Shown: positions 1-7,886 of the stretch, one piece after another
Layout of the letters: each line of letters opens with the position of its first letter
Position numbering within the stretch: position 1 is the first letter of the stretch
Assembly: GCA_947304085.1 (NCBI GenBank)
Contig: CAMZAC010000002.1
Coordinates: 1 to 18,355, forward strand
Origin: an uncultured Alphaproteobacteria bacterium
GTDB lineage: Bacteria; Pseudomonadota; Alphaproteobacteria; Rs-D84
Length of the DNA stretch: 18,355 nucleotides
Direction of reading: 5' to 3'
Translations under genes and position numbers: made by a program
The notes under the pieces: generated by a model
Told to the model about the DNA's origin: nothing
Databases searched by the model: none
The model's input: only the letters and a program-made list of their open reading frames with translations

Positions 1-52
1 GGTGACCTTCAGAAGCGAAGGCTACCGCATCGGTACAGCGGAGTTGATATTA

Positions 53-227
53 AAGGGGACTTCTAAAAATTCCACGCTTTAACCTTTTGCGTCAATTTTG
101 TTTTATTTCGCAATCTTTTGCTTTTAGTGTCAATCACATAGCATAGCTATGCTCATTCCACAAAAAGACAAAATCTTTCTGAAATAAATTCAAAATTGCT
201 CGCAAAGTAATTTTTAGAAGTCCCCTT
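53..227. repeat. Imperfect inverted-repeat (MITE-like) element
   Basis: The outer 19 bp, AAGGGGACTTCTAAAAATT at 53-71, is repeated exactly in inverted orientation at 209-227. The centre is a 14 bp perfect palindrome (140-153, AGCATAGCTATGCT). The arms between them also match imperfectly: TTTGCG..CAATTTTG..TTTATTTC on the left has a counterpart in the reverse complement of 154-208. The left arm is about 13 nt longer, from an insertion near 72-84. The whole block could therefore fold into one long hairpin. It lies between the window edge and the stop codon of the DUF4143 gene. It could be a small non-autonomous mobile element or a long intergenic palindromic repeat. I see no transposase and no clear target-site duplication. 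Confidence 0.7.
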
Positions 228-251
228 AAGTCGTTGTGATATATACTGATT

Positions 252-965
252 TCACTTTTCTTTATCTATATACGCCTTAACACTATATAGTGGAATGTTT
301 TCCATCCACCCTTGGTCAACATATGGCTTCATGGAACAACGCAGACCTTTCAGTTTTTTATCGGCATGGTCTGTTTTGACAAATTGTGACAAGGACTTGC
401 TCTTCACGTTCTCCTCGGCTTTTACCTCAACTGGAACCACCCGCCGACTCGTTTGCACAAGGAAATCAATCTCCTGGGTGGAATAGTCCTTACTGAAATA
501 ATATACTTCAATGTCATCCGCGCTTTTTAATTGCTCCATGACATAGTTCTCCGTAAATGCCCCCTTGAATTCAGTAAACACATCATTACTGGTAAGCATA
601 AGACCTGGCTTGGCATTACTCAGGGCTCCAAGCAGTCCGACATCTAACAAGTAAAGTTTGAAAGCATCAAAGTCTTCATAAAACCTCAAGGGTTGCTCAG
701 GTGTTTTGCATCTGTGAACTTTGTAGGCCAAACCTGCATCCATAAGCCATTGAATGGCCATTTCAAAATCCTTTGCACGTCCTCCTTTTCTCACCGCTCC
801 ATAAATATACTTCTTATTCTCTTTGGCTAACTGTGCCGGGATGCTGTTCCAAACCATCCTGATGCGTTCCGTCTCTGCGCCCGCATGTTTTGACATGTCA
901 TTGGCATAAGAGCTGATAATCTGTTTCTGTATTCTTCGGACTGCCGGTATGTCTTCTTTTTCCAC
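252..965 (-). CDS. DUF4143-domain ATPase, C-terminal fragment
   Basis: This is the C-terminal part of the AAA_14/DUF4143 ATPase family, common in Bacteroidetes, whose cellular role is poorly known. Visible features are the linker helix ending in SYANDMSKHA (residues 19-28), a winged-helix-like stretch around 55-90, and a PD-(D/E)XK-like core. The core has E139 in AFTENYV, D167 in QEIDFLV and E180-V-K182 in PVEVKA. The N-terminal AAA domain with Walker A and B, normally about 200 residues, is absent. The reading frame opens with a GTG at 963-965, but that codon lies inside the sequence shared with mrdA at the junction, so it is probably not a natural start. GC is clearly higher than in the genes to the right. 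The gene is either truncated by an assembly join or a genuine remnant brought in by recombination. Confidence 0.75.
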   Translation of the reverse strand: MEKEDIPAVRRIQKQIISSYANDMSKHAGAETERIRMVWNSIPAQLAKENKKYIYGAVRKGGRAKDFEMAIQWLMDAGLAYKVHRCKTPEQPLRFYEDFDAFKLYLLDVGLLGALSNAKPGLMLTSNDVFTEFKGAFTENYVMEQLKSADDIEVYYFSKDYSTQEIDFLVQTSRRVVPVEVKAEENVKSKSLSQFVKTDHADKKLKGLRCSMKPYVDQGWMENIPLYSVKAYIDKEK

Positions 966-2514
966 CCATTTTTTTACCGTTCACATTAATCGCACTACCT
1001 GATGCAGTACCACCTTTTTTGGTCACTTCTTCAAGACCATTTAAAACGAATTGAATATTTTTTTGTTGTATTCCCAATTTTTTAAACGCGGTTTTTTTAT
1101 CGGTATATATCAAATGTGGAATAACTATTTTATTAGATGCTACTCGCGCCATCATAACAGCCAACTGTAAACAATTTGTCAAAATAAAACCTTGACCAAT
1201 ACCAGATATAATTGTATCTCCGTGAACCCAATAAGAGCCAATATTTTTTTCTTTCCATTTTCTGTCCGGTATAATTCCAGACATTTCATTTACCAAAACA
1301 TTATCTAAGTATTTTTTGTTTAAACCTAATTTTAAAGCCATTGCTTTAATAGCATCAATTCCGATACGCAAAGCAACCTGGTAAAAATAGATATCACAGG
1401 AATGTTTAAGCGCACCGATTAAATCAACCCAACCATGCCCATCTTTTTCCCAACAATGGTATTTATGATTGCCATATTCCCAATACCCTGGACAGAAAAT
1501 TTTTTCATTTGGCGTAATAGCGCCACTTTCAAGTGCAGCCAAAGCAACAACAATTTTAAATGTTGAACCAGGCGGATACAAACCTTCAATAGTTTTGTTC
1601 ATAAAAGGTTTCGCAACATCACTAAGCAAAGAAGATATATATTCTTCGCCATCATCTGTTTTAAAATTATTAGGATCAAAGCTTGGTGTTGATGCCATTG
1701 CTAGAATATTTCCAGATTCTATGTCTAATACTACACCACATCCTGCACGGTTCATAGCCAAAGAATCATATAAAACCTTTTGAATATTTTCTTGGATTGT
1801 AAGTCTTATGTCCTTTCCAGGTAAAGGTTGTATAAATTGTGATTTGTCTTCACCTGTGATACGTCCAACAGCGTTAGTAATCAAGACTGTTCGTCCTGTT
1901 TCGCCAAATAACACATCATTAAATTTCTTTTCAAGACCAGTTATACCAGTGGAAAAAAATGGTGCGTTTGGAACTGTTTTCTTAGGAACACCAACATAAC
2001 CAAATATTTGTGCCCCAGCAGGTCCCATTTCGTATACGCGTGAAAAACCGGTTGATATATGCATACCAGGAATATTTTTAGCAGCCAGTTTTGCCAGAGT
2101 ATTCCAACTTGTACTTTCGCTGACCAAGACAGGCTGAAAAGCTTGTTGTTTTTTTATATTATGCCAAATTCTGTCTATTGTTTTTTGTTTTAAATTTAAA
2201 TCTTTTGAAATGACATCAATTAAATAATTTAAATCTTCAGCTTCTTCTGGAATAATATATATTCTGTATACAGCTGTATCTCTGGAAATAACGGTTCCCG
2301 ATTCAGATAAAATGTTACCGCGTTTAGGCACAGTTATTTGAACACGAAACGAGTTGTTTTCGCTTTTTCTGGTATATTCTTTATAATTAAAAACTTGCAT
2401 TTGCAACATACGCAAAATCAAAACAGAAGTTAAAATAGCACCACCTGTTAAAAATAAGGTGCTTCGTCTATCAAAAGTGCGCGCAACTTCTGTATCTATC
2501 ATTTTCTGATCCAT
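898..2514 (-). CDS. mrdA: Penicillin-binding protein 2 (PBP2), 3'-truncated
   Basis: PBP2 is the monofunctional transpeptidase of the elongasome, crosslinking lateral-wall peptidoglycan in the periplasm with RodA and MreBCD. The protein has a short cytoplasmic tail, one membrane anchor (about residues 18-42), a dimerisation region beginning at VPKRGNI (62-68), and the transpeptidase domain. That domain shows catalytic STFK (317-320) and SCD (372-374). The third motif, KTG(T), is missing. Authentic sequence runs to MGGK (516-519, down to about 958), exactly where KTGTA should continue. The remaining 19 residues (RRHTGSP...) are out-of-frame translation of the DUF4143 region. About 60-100 C-terminal residues expected of the family are lost, so the product as read could not be an active transpeptidase. 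The ATG at 2514 overlaps the extended mreD frame. rodA, often found after mrdA, is not seen. Confidence 0.85.
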   Translation of the reverse strand: MDQKMIDTEVARTFDRRSTLFLTGGAILTSVLILRMLQMQVFNYKEYTRKSENNSFRVQITVPKRGNILSESGTVISRDTAVYRIYIIPEEAEDLNYLIDVISKDLNLKQKTIDRIWHNIKKQQAFQPVLVSESTSWNTLAKLAAKNIPGMHISTGFSRVYEMGPAGAQIFGYVGVPKKTVPNAPFFSTGITGLEKKFNDVLFGETGRTVLITNAVGRITGEDKSQFIQPLPGKDIRLTIQENIQKVLYDSLAMNRAGCGVVLDIESGNILAMASTPSFDPNNFKTDDGEEYISSLLSDVAKPFMNKTIEGLYPPGSTFKIVVALAALESGAITPNEKIFCPGYWEYGNHKYHCWEKDGHGWVDLIGALKHSCDIYFYQVALRIGIDAIKAMALKLGLNKKYLDNVLVNEMSGIIPDRKWKEKNIGSYWVHGDTIISGIGQGFILTNCLQLAVMMARVASNKIVIPHLIYTDKKTAFKKLGIQQKNIQFVLNGLEEVTKKGGTASGSAINVNGKKMGGKRRHTGSPKNTETDYQLLCQ

Positions 2515-2579
2515 TTATCCAAAGCTGTTATTGGTGTGTATAAAACATACATCCAAACAAACAACCACAGGGTATGTAA

Positions 2580-2948
2580 TTAACCTATCCAGCTTGAGCA
2601 AGAAAATATTAATATAAAAAAAACAAAACCTATGAAACAAGCAAATAAATGTATTGAATTATTAGTCATATGTTGTGCATCTATATAGTTTTGAAAACCG
2701 TTTAATGCATAGAATAAACAATACGAGATTGTCCAAAACAAAGGCAAATTACATCTGTAATCAATCAAAAAACAGATGAAAAAACTAAACAAAGGAAACC
2801 AATTTATTGGTTTAACAAAAGAGTAAAAGAATACAGGTATCAAAGCTAATATTCCAACAGGATTCCAAAAAGGTGTTGACAAGCGCCACAACACCAAAGT
2901 AATAAAAAATGGCCACACCCTTTTAAAAAAAGATATAATTCTATTCAT
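2580..2948 (-). CDS. mreD: Rod shape-determining protein MreD, in-frame stop
   Basis: This is a small polytopic inner-membrane protein of the elongasome. It is identified mainly by its place between mreC and mrdA and by its hydrophobic profile of about five predicted helices. Its ATG overlaps the mreC stop as TAATG, which implies coupled translation. The frame stops at TAA 2580-2582 after SSWIG, giving 122 residues against a usual 150-170. Reading on in the same frame gives a further 26 codons with no other stop, including WLFVWMYVLYTP and ending DKWIRK. The next stop is TGA at 2499-2501, just inside mrdA, so the frame overlaps the mrdA start in the usual compact way. The extension looks like the missing last MreD helix. 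The TAA is therefore probably a nonsense mutation, a sequence error, or a readthrough site. Confidence 0.72.
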   Translation of the reverse strand: MNRIISFFKRVWPFFITLVLWRLSTPFWNPVGILALIPVFFYSFVKPINWFPLFSFFICFLIDYRCNLPLFWTISYCLFYALNGFQNYIDAQHMTNNSIHLFACFIGFVFFILIFSCSSWIG

Positions 2949-3769
2949 TATTTATACGAATCCATATCATTGTATTTTAAAACCAAAACTCGCGATATTT
3001 GATTTGGACGCAAAACATCAACGTTTCTTTCGTTTATCATATTACCAATATATATACCAGACGGTAAAACACCGCTAATATTGCTGGTCACCACACTTAA
3101 ACCACTACGTCCAACAAATTGTGGATCGCTGAAAAAACTAATAAACGCTTTGTTTTTTCCATTTCCTTGCAGAAAACCAGAAATATCAGTCCCTGTTATT
3201 CGGACAGCTATATTTGTATCAGCATCAATCAAAGAGCGTACACGACAAAATGCAGAACCACAATCTATGATTGTTCCAATCAATCTGTTATCAAAAGACA
3301 CAATAACCATACCGCGTTCTAACCCCGCTTTTTTTCCGCGATTTATTAAAAATGTATTATGATGAAACACAGAACCATCAAATTGAATATCTGCTATCAC
3401 AGATTTAAATGGTATAGCGTGTTTAATATCAATCTCTTTTTCAAGTTTTTTATTTTCTTCAATAGCTACTTTGCAAGCAGATTGGTTTGCCAAAGCTTCG
3501 TCTAATTTTATTCTTAACTCTTTGTTTTCTGTGCGTATTTTTGATGTTTCGCGAACCCAATCTGCACCCTGCCCAATTGCCCGTATTGGCCAAGTAATGA
3601 CAGAACCAACAAAATCTGCTACCGGTAATACAATATGTGCCAAACTGTTCATTATTGTATAATCGGGCTTTGAAATCATTATATATATGATAAATATAGG
3701 CAATGCTGCTGCAGCCAAAGCAGATTTTAATATTTTAGTTAACTTATAAGATAATTTATCCTTGGTCAT
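2948..3769 (-). CDS. mreC: Rod shape-determining protein MreC
   Basis: MreC is the bitopic elongasome scaffold that links cytoplasmic MreB/MreD to periplasmic PBP2. The 273-residue protein has a short cytoplasmic tail, one membrane helix (about 15-33, ALAAAALPIFIIYIMI), a coiled-coil (about 73-114, rich in E/K/L heptads), and a beta-rich periplasmic domain. The family pattern INRGKKAGLERGMVIV occupies 142-157. I chose ATG at 3767-3769. A TTG at 3803-3805 would add 12 hydrophobic residues but has no better ribosome site. mreB is not upstream. Instead the gene starts divergently from rpmI, so its promoter must lie within 3770-3895. A TTGACA on the minus strand at 3837-3832 is a possible -35, but I could not match it to a good -10 at normal spacing. 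Confidence 0.9.
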   Translation of the reverse strand: MTKDKLSYKLTKILKSALAAAALPIFIIYIMISKPDYTIMNSLAHIVLPVADFVGSVITWPIRAIGQGADWVRETSKIRTENKELRIKLDEALANQSACKVAIEENKKLEKEIDIKHAIPFKSVIADIQFDGSVFHHNTFLINRGKKAGLERGMVIVSFDNRLIGTIIDCGSAFCRVRSLIDADTNIAVRITGTDISGFLQGNGKNKAFISFFSDPQFVGRSGLSVVTSNISGVLPSGIYIGNMINERNVDVLRPNQISRVLVLKYNDMDSYK

Positions 3770-3854
3770 ACAAATTACTTTAAACGCAAAAAAAACAATA
3801 TTCAATAAAAACTTGATTTTTCTTTTTTATATGTCAAAATAGCCGTATCCGACA

Positions 3855-3869
3855 TGGCAGGCATTGCCA
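3855..3869 (+). promoter_or_regulatory. Hairpin in rpmI 5' leader
   Basis: TGGCA (3855-3859) and TGCCA (3865-3869) form a perfect 5-bp stem with a 5-nt loop. It sits 26 nt upstream of the L35 start, in a leader without its own ORF. In other bacteria this operon is autoregulated by L20 binding to leader RNA. The hairpin could take part in something similar, but it is too short to identify as an L20 site. Confidence 0.2.
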
Positions 3870-3895
3870 CGAGGTAAATAAAAAAAGGATATAAA

Positions 3896-4099
3896 ATGCC
3901 AAAATTAAAAACAAAATCTTATATGAAAAAACGTGCGTCCATGACTGCGACCGGTAAAATTCGTGTTGCAAGAAACGCCCACAAAAAACGTCTTATGCAC
4001 CAATCTAAACGTGCTAATAAAGCTGGGGCAAAGCCACAGTATTTGAACAAGAATATGATGGGTCAGGCTAAAATCTTGGCTCCATACGGATTAGATTAA
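3896..4099 (+). CDS. rpmI: 50S ribosomal protein L35
   Basis: This is a small basic protein of the large ribosomal subunit. The 67 residues begin with the family signature MPKLKTKS and contain [21 protein letters not shown], followed by a short C-terminal tail ending APYGLD. The start is fixed by AAGGA at 3885-3889, six bases before the ATG. The stop TAA lies in the ribosome binding site of rplT, so the two are cotranscribed. infC (IF3), which usually precedes rpmI, is not immediately upstream; mreC faces away instead. Confidence 0.96.
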   Translation: MPKLKTKSYMKKRASMTATGKIRVARNAHKKRLMHQSKRANKAGAKPQYLNKNMMGQAKILAPYGLD

Positions 4100-4110
4100 G
4101 GGGGCATATT

Positions 4111-4479
4111 ATGGCAAGGGTAAAACGTGGAACAACTGTAAAACAAAAACACAAGAAAATACTTGATAGAGCAAAAGGTTATCTGGCTCGTCATCATTCA
4201 ACATATCGTGCTGCACGTGAAAAAACTGAAAAAGCAGGTCAGTATGCATACCGTGATCGTCGTCAAAAGAAACGCGATTTTCGCTCGGTTTGGATTGTTC
4301 GTATCAATGCCGCTGTGCGCGCTAATGGTTTGACATACAGCCAGTTTATGAATGGTTTGAAGAAAGCGGGTATTACATTGGACCGTAAAGTGTTGGCCCA
4401 AATGGCATACGATGCAGATAAAAACTTCAATACATTGATTGAAACTGCAAAACGATTTATTTCCTCTACTGCTAAATAA
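4111..4479 (+). CDS. rplT: 50S ribosomal protein L20
   Basis: L20 binds 23S rRNA early in large-subunit assembly and, in several bacteria, represses its own operon. The 122-residue protein has the full family pattern: an N-terminal basic extension ([20 protein letters not shown]), then [38 protein letters not shown], then the globular RNA-binding domain [20 protein letters not shown]. The AAGGGGG ribosome binding site at 4098-4104 includes the last bases of the rpmI stop codon. It is followed by pheS after a 78-nt gap that holds a hairpin and a promoter-like sequence. Confidence 0.98.
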   Translation: MARVKRGTTVKQKHKKILDRAKGYLARHHSTYRAAREKTEKAGQYAYRDRRQKKRDFRSVWIVRINAAVRANGLTYSQFMNGLKKAGITLDRKVLAQMAYDADKNFNTLIETAKRFISSTAK

Positions 4480-4482
4480 CTC

Positions 4483-4511
4483 TTGGCGGCGGGGTTTTGT
4501 TTTGTCATAAT
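4483..4511 (+). promoter_or_regulatory. Candidate sigma70 promoter for pheST
   Basis: TTGGCG (4483-4488) is separated by 17 bp from CATAAT (4506-4511), matching the consensus at 4/6 and 5/6 positions. Transcription would start near 4518, about 40 nt before pheS. It would let pheST be transcribed separately from rpmI-rplT. Sequence match only. Confidence 0.35.
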
Positions 4512-4536
4512 AAGGCCGTAGAGATACGGTCTTATT
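4509..4536 (+). terminator. Hairpin between rplT and pheS
   Basis: A 12-bp stem with one G-T pair, arms 4509-4520 and 4525-4536, closes a GAGA tetraloop. The core is GGCCGTA/TACGGTC. The following bases (TGTTTA) are only weakly U-rich, so it may be a partial terminator, a processing site or an mRNA-stabilising end. It sits where read-through from the ribosomal protein genes into pheS would be controlled. Confidence 0.5.
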
Positions 4537-4557
4537 TGTTTACCAACGGGGAATAAA

Positions 4558-5499
4558 ATGAAAGATAGAATCAAAAAAGTAAATTCTTTGGAAGACTTGC
4601 AAATATTGTATACCGAAACTTTTGGTAAAAACGGTACAATGACACAAAAATTGAAAAATATGGCAAATCTGTCTAATGACGAACGTGCAGGTATAAACGC
4701 TGAAAATACAGAATTGCGTCAATTATTCAAAGAAAAACAGTCAGAACTGGAATTGGCGGTATTAAACACAAAATTGGCAACAGAGAAACTAGATGTCACT
4801 TTGGATGCAGAACCAAAAAATCGCGGAACAATTCATCCGTTGACACAAGCATTAAAAGATATTTCATCTATTGCGCAATCTTTGGGATATACATTAATGA
4901 CCGGACCAGAGATAGAGGATGATTGGCATAATTTTACAGCTTTAAATACACCAGAATACCACCCCGCTCGTGATATGCAGGACACGTTTTTCTTGAAAAA
5001 TGGTAATGTAATGCGGACACAGACATCCGCGGTTCAGATTCGTGCGATGGAAAAATATGGCGCACCAATAAAAATGTTTTTTATTGGGCCAACATATCGC
5101 AAAGAAATGAATGCTACTCATACCCCGATGTTTCATCAAATAGAAGGTTTGTGTGTTGGTAAAAATTTTACTATAGCAGATTTGCTTGGTACTTTGCGGA
5201 CAATTTTATCAAAGTTTTTTGAAAAGGATATAGAAATGCGCGTTCGTCCTTCGTATTTCCCATTTACAGAACCGTCTGTTGAAATAGATATGAAATGGGG
5301 CGACAAATGGCTTGAATTATTAGGTGGCGGTATGGTTCATCCAAACGTTTTGCGTAATTGCAACATAGACCCAAATGAATACCAAGGTTTCGCTTTTGGT
5401 TTAGGGTGGGACAGATTAGCAATGTTAAAGTATGGCTTGAACGATTTGCGTGCTTTTTATGATGGTGATATCAGATGGCTGAAAAACAGTGGTTTTTAA
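4558..5499 (+). CDS. pheS: Phenylalanine--tRNA ligase alpha subunit
   Basis: This is the catalytic alpha subunit of the (alpha-beta)2 class II synthetase that charges tRNA-Phe in the cytoplasm. The N-terminal ~85 residues form the tRNA-binding coiled-coil. The catalytic domain has motif 1 (GPEIEDDWHNF, 116-126), motif 2 (YRKE...THTPMFHQIEG, 180-197) and motif 3 (GFAFGLGWDRLAM, 277-289, with R286). At 313 residues it is slightly shorter than the E. coli protein (327). GGGGA at 4548-4552 supports this ATG. pheT follows 15 nt later. Confidence 0.97.
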   Translation: MKDRIKKVNSLEDLQILYTETFGKNGTMTQKLKNMANLSNDERAGINAENTELRQLFKEKQSELELAVLNTKLATEKLDVTLDAEPKNRGTIHPLTQALKDISSIAQSLGYTLMTGPEIEDDWHNFTALNTPEYHPARDMQDTFFLKNGNVMRTQTSAVQIRAMEKYGAPIKMFFIGPTYRKEMNATHTPMFHQIEGLCVGKNFTIADLLGTLRTILSKFFEKDIEMRVRPSYFPFTEPSVEIDMKWGDKWLELLGGGMVHPNVLRNCNIDPNEYQGFAFGLGWDRLAMLKYGLNDLRAFYDGDIRWLKNSGF

Positions 5500-5514
5500 T
5501 CAAGGGGGTAAAAA

Positions 5515-7836
5515 ATGAAATGGTCTTATGAATGGTTGAAAGAGTATTTAAAAACGAATTTAACCCCAGAGCAGATTACTGATAAATTAACATCTATCGG
5601 TCTGGAAGTTGAAGATTTGGAAACACCAATTTTGCCGATTGCTGCAAAAATTGTTGAATGTGTTCCGCATGAAAACAGCGATCATCTGCACGTATTGAAG
5701 GTTGATGATGGATCTGGTGTTTTGCGTCAGGTTGTTTGTGGCGCACCAAATGCACGTGTTGGTTTGGTTTCTGCACTGGCGATTCCGGGTTGTAAAATTG
5801 GCGATATGGTAATTCAGTCTGGTAAATTACGTGGCATTGAATCAAATGGTATGATGTGCAGCGGCAAAGAACTTGGTATAAGTGATGACCACAGTGGTAT
5901 TATCGAACTTGATGAAAAACAAGAAACAATCGGTCAACCAATATCTGCTTTGGCTGATTCTGCTTCTGCAATAATCGAAACGTCAATTACACCAAATCGA
6001 CCGGATTATTTGTCTGTGCGTGGAATTGCACTGGATTTAAGTGCATCCGGCATTGGTGAATATGTTGAAGATAAAATCAAAGAACTTGATTTGGTTCCGG
6101 GTAAAAGAAAGGTTAATTTATTAGCGCCAGAGGCATGTCCAACATATAGATTCTGTGAAATACACGGAATAAAAAACGCCCCGTCAAACAGTATAATTCA
6201 AAGACGTTTACGTAGTGCCGGGATAAATCCAAAAAACGCACCAATCGATGCTACTAATTACATTTGTTATGATATAGCACAACCTATGCATTGCTTTGAT
6301 GCAGATAAAATTGTCGGTGATATTACTGTGCGTATGGCAAATGAAGGCGAAAAATTCACAGATTTGTTTGGAAACGAACATACATTAAATGAAAAAGATT
6401 TAGTGATTTGTGATGATGCAGGAATACTTGCTTTGGCTGGTGTTGTTGGTGGTGATAGAGCTTCTACAACAAATGACACGAAAAACATTATTTTGGAATC
6501 CGCATATTTTAATCCTGTATCAATTCGTAAATCGTCAAAGAAAATTGGTTTGTCTACCGATTCTTCATACAGATATGAACGCGGCATAGATCCAGATGTA
6601 TCGGCAAAAGCATTAGCATATGCTGCAAAAATTATAATGGATGCGTGTGGCGGTAAAATCGTCAATGTTTCTGTAGCTGGGCGCATGTCATATGCACCAG
6701 AATCTATACGTTATAACCCATCTTTGTTTGAACAAAAAACGGGTATTAAACTTGATGAAGAAACACAAAGAAAGATTTTAACGGATTTACATTATGATAT
6801 TAAAAATACTAAAAACGGCGATTGGATGATAACACCGCTGTCATCACGTGTTGATGTTGTTATTCCAGAAAATATAGTTTCTGATTTAATACGCATGTAT
6901 GGTTATGATAAAATCGGTTTGAATTACGTTTCTGAAAACAATACAACAAAAATAAATAATGATATGAATATATCATTAAAAGAAAAATTAGCGGGGCTCG
7001 GCTTAAACGAGTCTGTTTCATTTGGTTTGGGAAACAGTAAATTTGAACAAATTTTAACAGATAAACCTGTTATTAAAATTGCAAATCCTATTGTCATAGA
7101 TTTGGATACAGCGCGTAATAATTTATTGGAAAATCTGTTGATTGCCGTTGAAAAAAATGAAAGTCGCGGTTTTATGGACATAAATATATTTGAACTGGGA
7201 ACTGTGTTTGATGGTGATAAACCAGGTGAACAGCATACATCATTGTGTATAATTCGCACTGGTGCCACATCGCCAAAACATTGGCAAAAACGCAATCGCG
7301 AAGTTGATATATTTGATGTCAAGGCAGATTTGGTGTCTTTGCTTGGTGCACAAAAATATACAATTGATACTGCAGATGCACCAAAGTGGGCGCATCCATA
7401 CAGATATGGTGCGATTGTCCAGGGTAAAAAAGTTTTGGCTCAGTTTGGTGAACTGCACCCATCGATTGCAAAGCAATTCCATATTAAAACAAAAGTGTAT
7501 ATTGGTTTGGTTGAAGATGTTGAAAATCTGCCAAAAAATCCAAAACATAAAAAAATACCAATGACAGATTTTATGCCGATAACACGTGATTTTGCATTTG
7601 TGGTCGATAATAATTTTGAATCCGGAAAAATGTTATCGACAGCACTTTCAACAGATCAAAGTGTTGCAGATGCAGTTGTGTTTGATTCGTTTGATATGGG
7701 TGATGGTAAAAAGTCGGTTGCTTTTACAATCACAATTTATCCAGACCATAATATGAACGATGAAGAATTGTTAAAGATTCAAGACGCAATCATCAAAAAC
7801 ATAGAATCAAAATGCGGAGCAAAACTTCGTGCATAA
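5515..7836 (+). CDS. pheT: Phenylalanine--tRNA ligase beta subunit
   Basis: This is the beta subunit of PheRS, carrying editing and tRNA-recognition domains. The 773 residues follow the standard order. An EMAP-type tRNA-binding domain (about 38-150, HENSDHLHVLKVD ... GMMCSGKELGI) is followed by the B3/B4 editing region (about 200-370, with PIDATNYICYDIAQPMHCFD). Then come B5 (about 395-465), the inactive class II core, and a C-terminal FDX-ACB anticodon-binding domain (about 682-773, MPITRDFAFVVD ... IKNIESKCGAKLRA). AAGGGGG lies just before the ATG, within 15 nt of the pheS stop. The gene ends 20 nt before a strong terminator. Confidence 0.97.
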   Translation: MKWSYEWLKEYLKTNLTPEQITDKLTSIGLEVEDLETPILPIAAKIVECVPHENSDHLHVLKVDDGSGVLRQVVCGAPNARVGLVSALAIPGCKIGDMVIQSGKLRGIESNGMMCSGKELGISDDHSGIIELDEKQETIGQPISALADSASAIIETSITPNRPDYLSVRGIALDLSASGIGEYVEDKIKELDLVPGKRKVNLLAPEACPTYRFCEIHGIKNAPSNSIIQRRLRSAGINPKNAPIDATNYICYDIAQPMHCFDADKIVGDITVRMANEGEKFTDLFGNEHTLNEKDLVICDDAGILALAGVVGGDRASTTNDTKNIILESAYFNPVSIRKSSKKIGLSTDSSYRYERGIDPDVSAKALAYAAKIIMDACGGKIVNVSVAGRMSYAPESIRYNPSLFEQKTGIKLDEETQRKILTDLHYDIKNTKNGDWMITPLSSRVDVVIPENIVSDLIRMYGYDKIGLNYVSENNTTKINNDMNISLKEKLAGLGLNESVSFGLGNSKFEQILTDKPVIKIANPIVIDLDTARNNLLENLLIAVEKNESRGFMDINIFELGTVFDGDKPGEQHTSLCIIRTGATSPKHWQKRNREVDIFDVKADLVSLLGAQKYTIDTADAPKWAHPYRYGAIVQGKKVLAQFGELHPSIAKQFHIKTKVYIGLVEDVENLPKNPKHKKIPMTDFMPITRDFAFVVDNNFESGKMLSTALSTDQSVADAVVFDSFDMGDGKKSVAFTITIYPDHNMNDEELLKIQDAIIKNIESKCGAKLRA

Positions 7837-7856
7837 ATGATTTGAAAAATGTTAAG

Positions 7857-7886
7857 AAAACACCGGTAAATGCCGGTGTTTTTTTT
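7857..7886. terminator. Bidirectional rho-independent terminator pheT/nth
   Basis: CACCGG (7861-7866) pairs with CCGGTG (7873-7878) around TAAATG. The stem extends by A-T pairs outward from both sides, with T8 following on the plus strand. The minus-strand side has a shorter T-run (TTTTCTT). It ends pheT and probably also nth, which converges on it; the nth stop codon overlaps its T-tract. Confidence 0.88.

Noticed and set aside
2-82. Possible C-terminal tail of a plus-strand protein (VTFRSEGYRIGTAEL..., stop at 80-82) entering from the left edge
   Set aside because: Only 26 residues are visible, a second frame is also open to 66, and the tail runs into the repeat arm; too little to call.
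3813-3840. Promoter for rpmI (TTGATT-N16-CAAAAT)
   Set aside because: The -10 match is poor and the region is AT-rich enough for chance hits.
4484-4522. Phe leader peptide for pheST (TTG start reading LAAGFCFVIIRP)
   Set aside because: Non-ATG start, only two separated Phe codons, overlaps the promoter candidate, and there is no alternative stem pair.
6267-6686. Long minus-strand reading frame opposite pheT
   Set aside because: Shadow of pheT with no ribosome site or family resemblance; similar frames opposite other genes were also dismissed.
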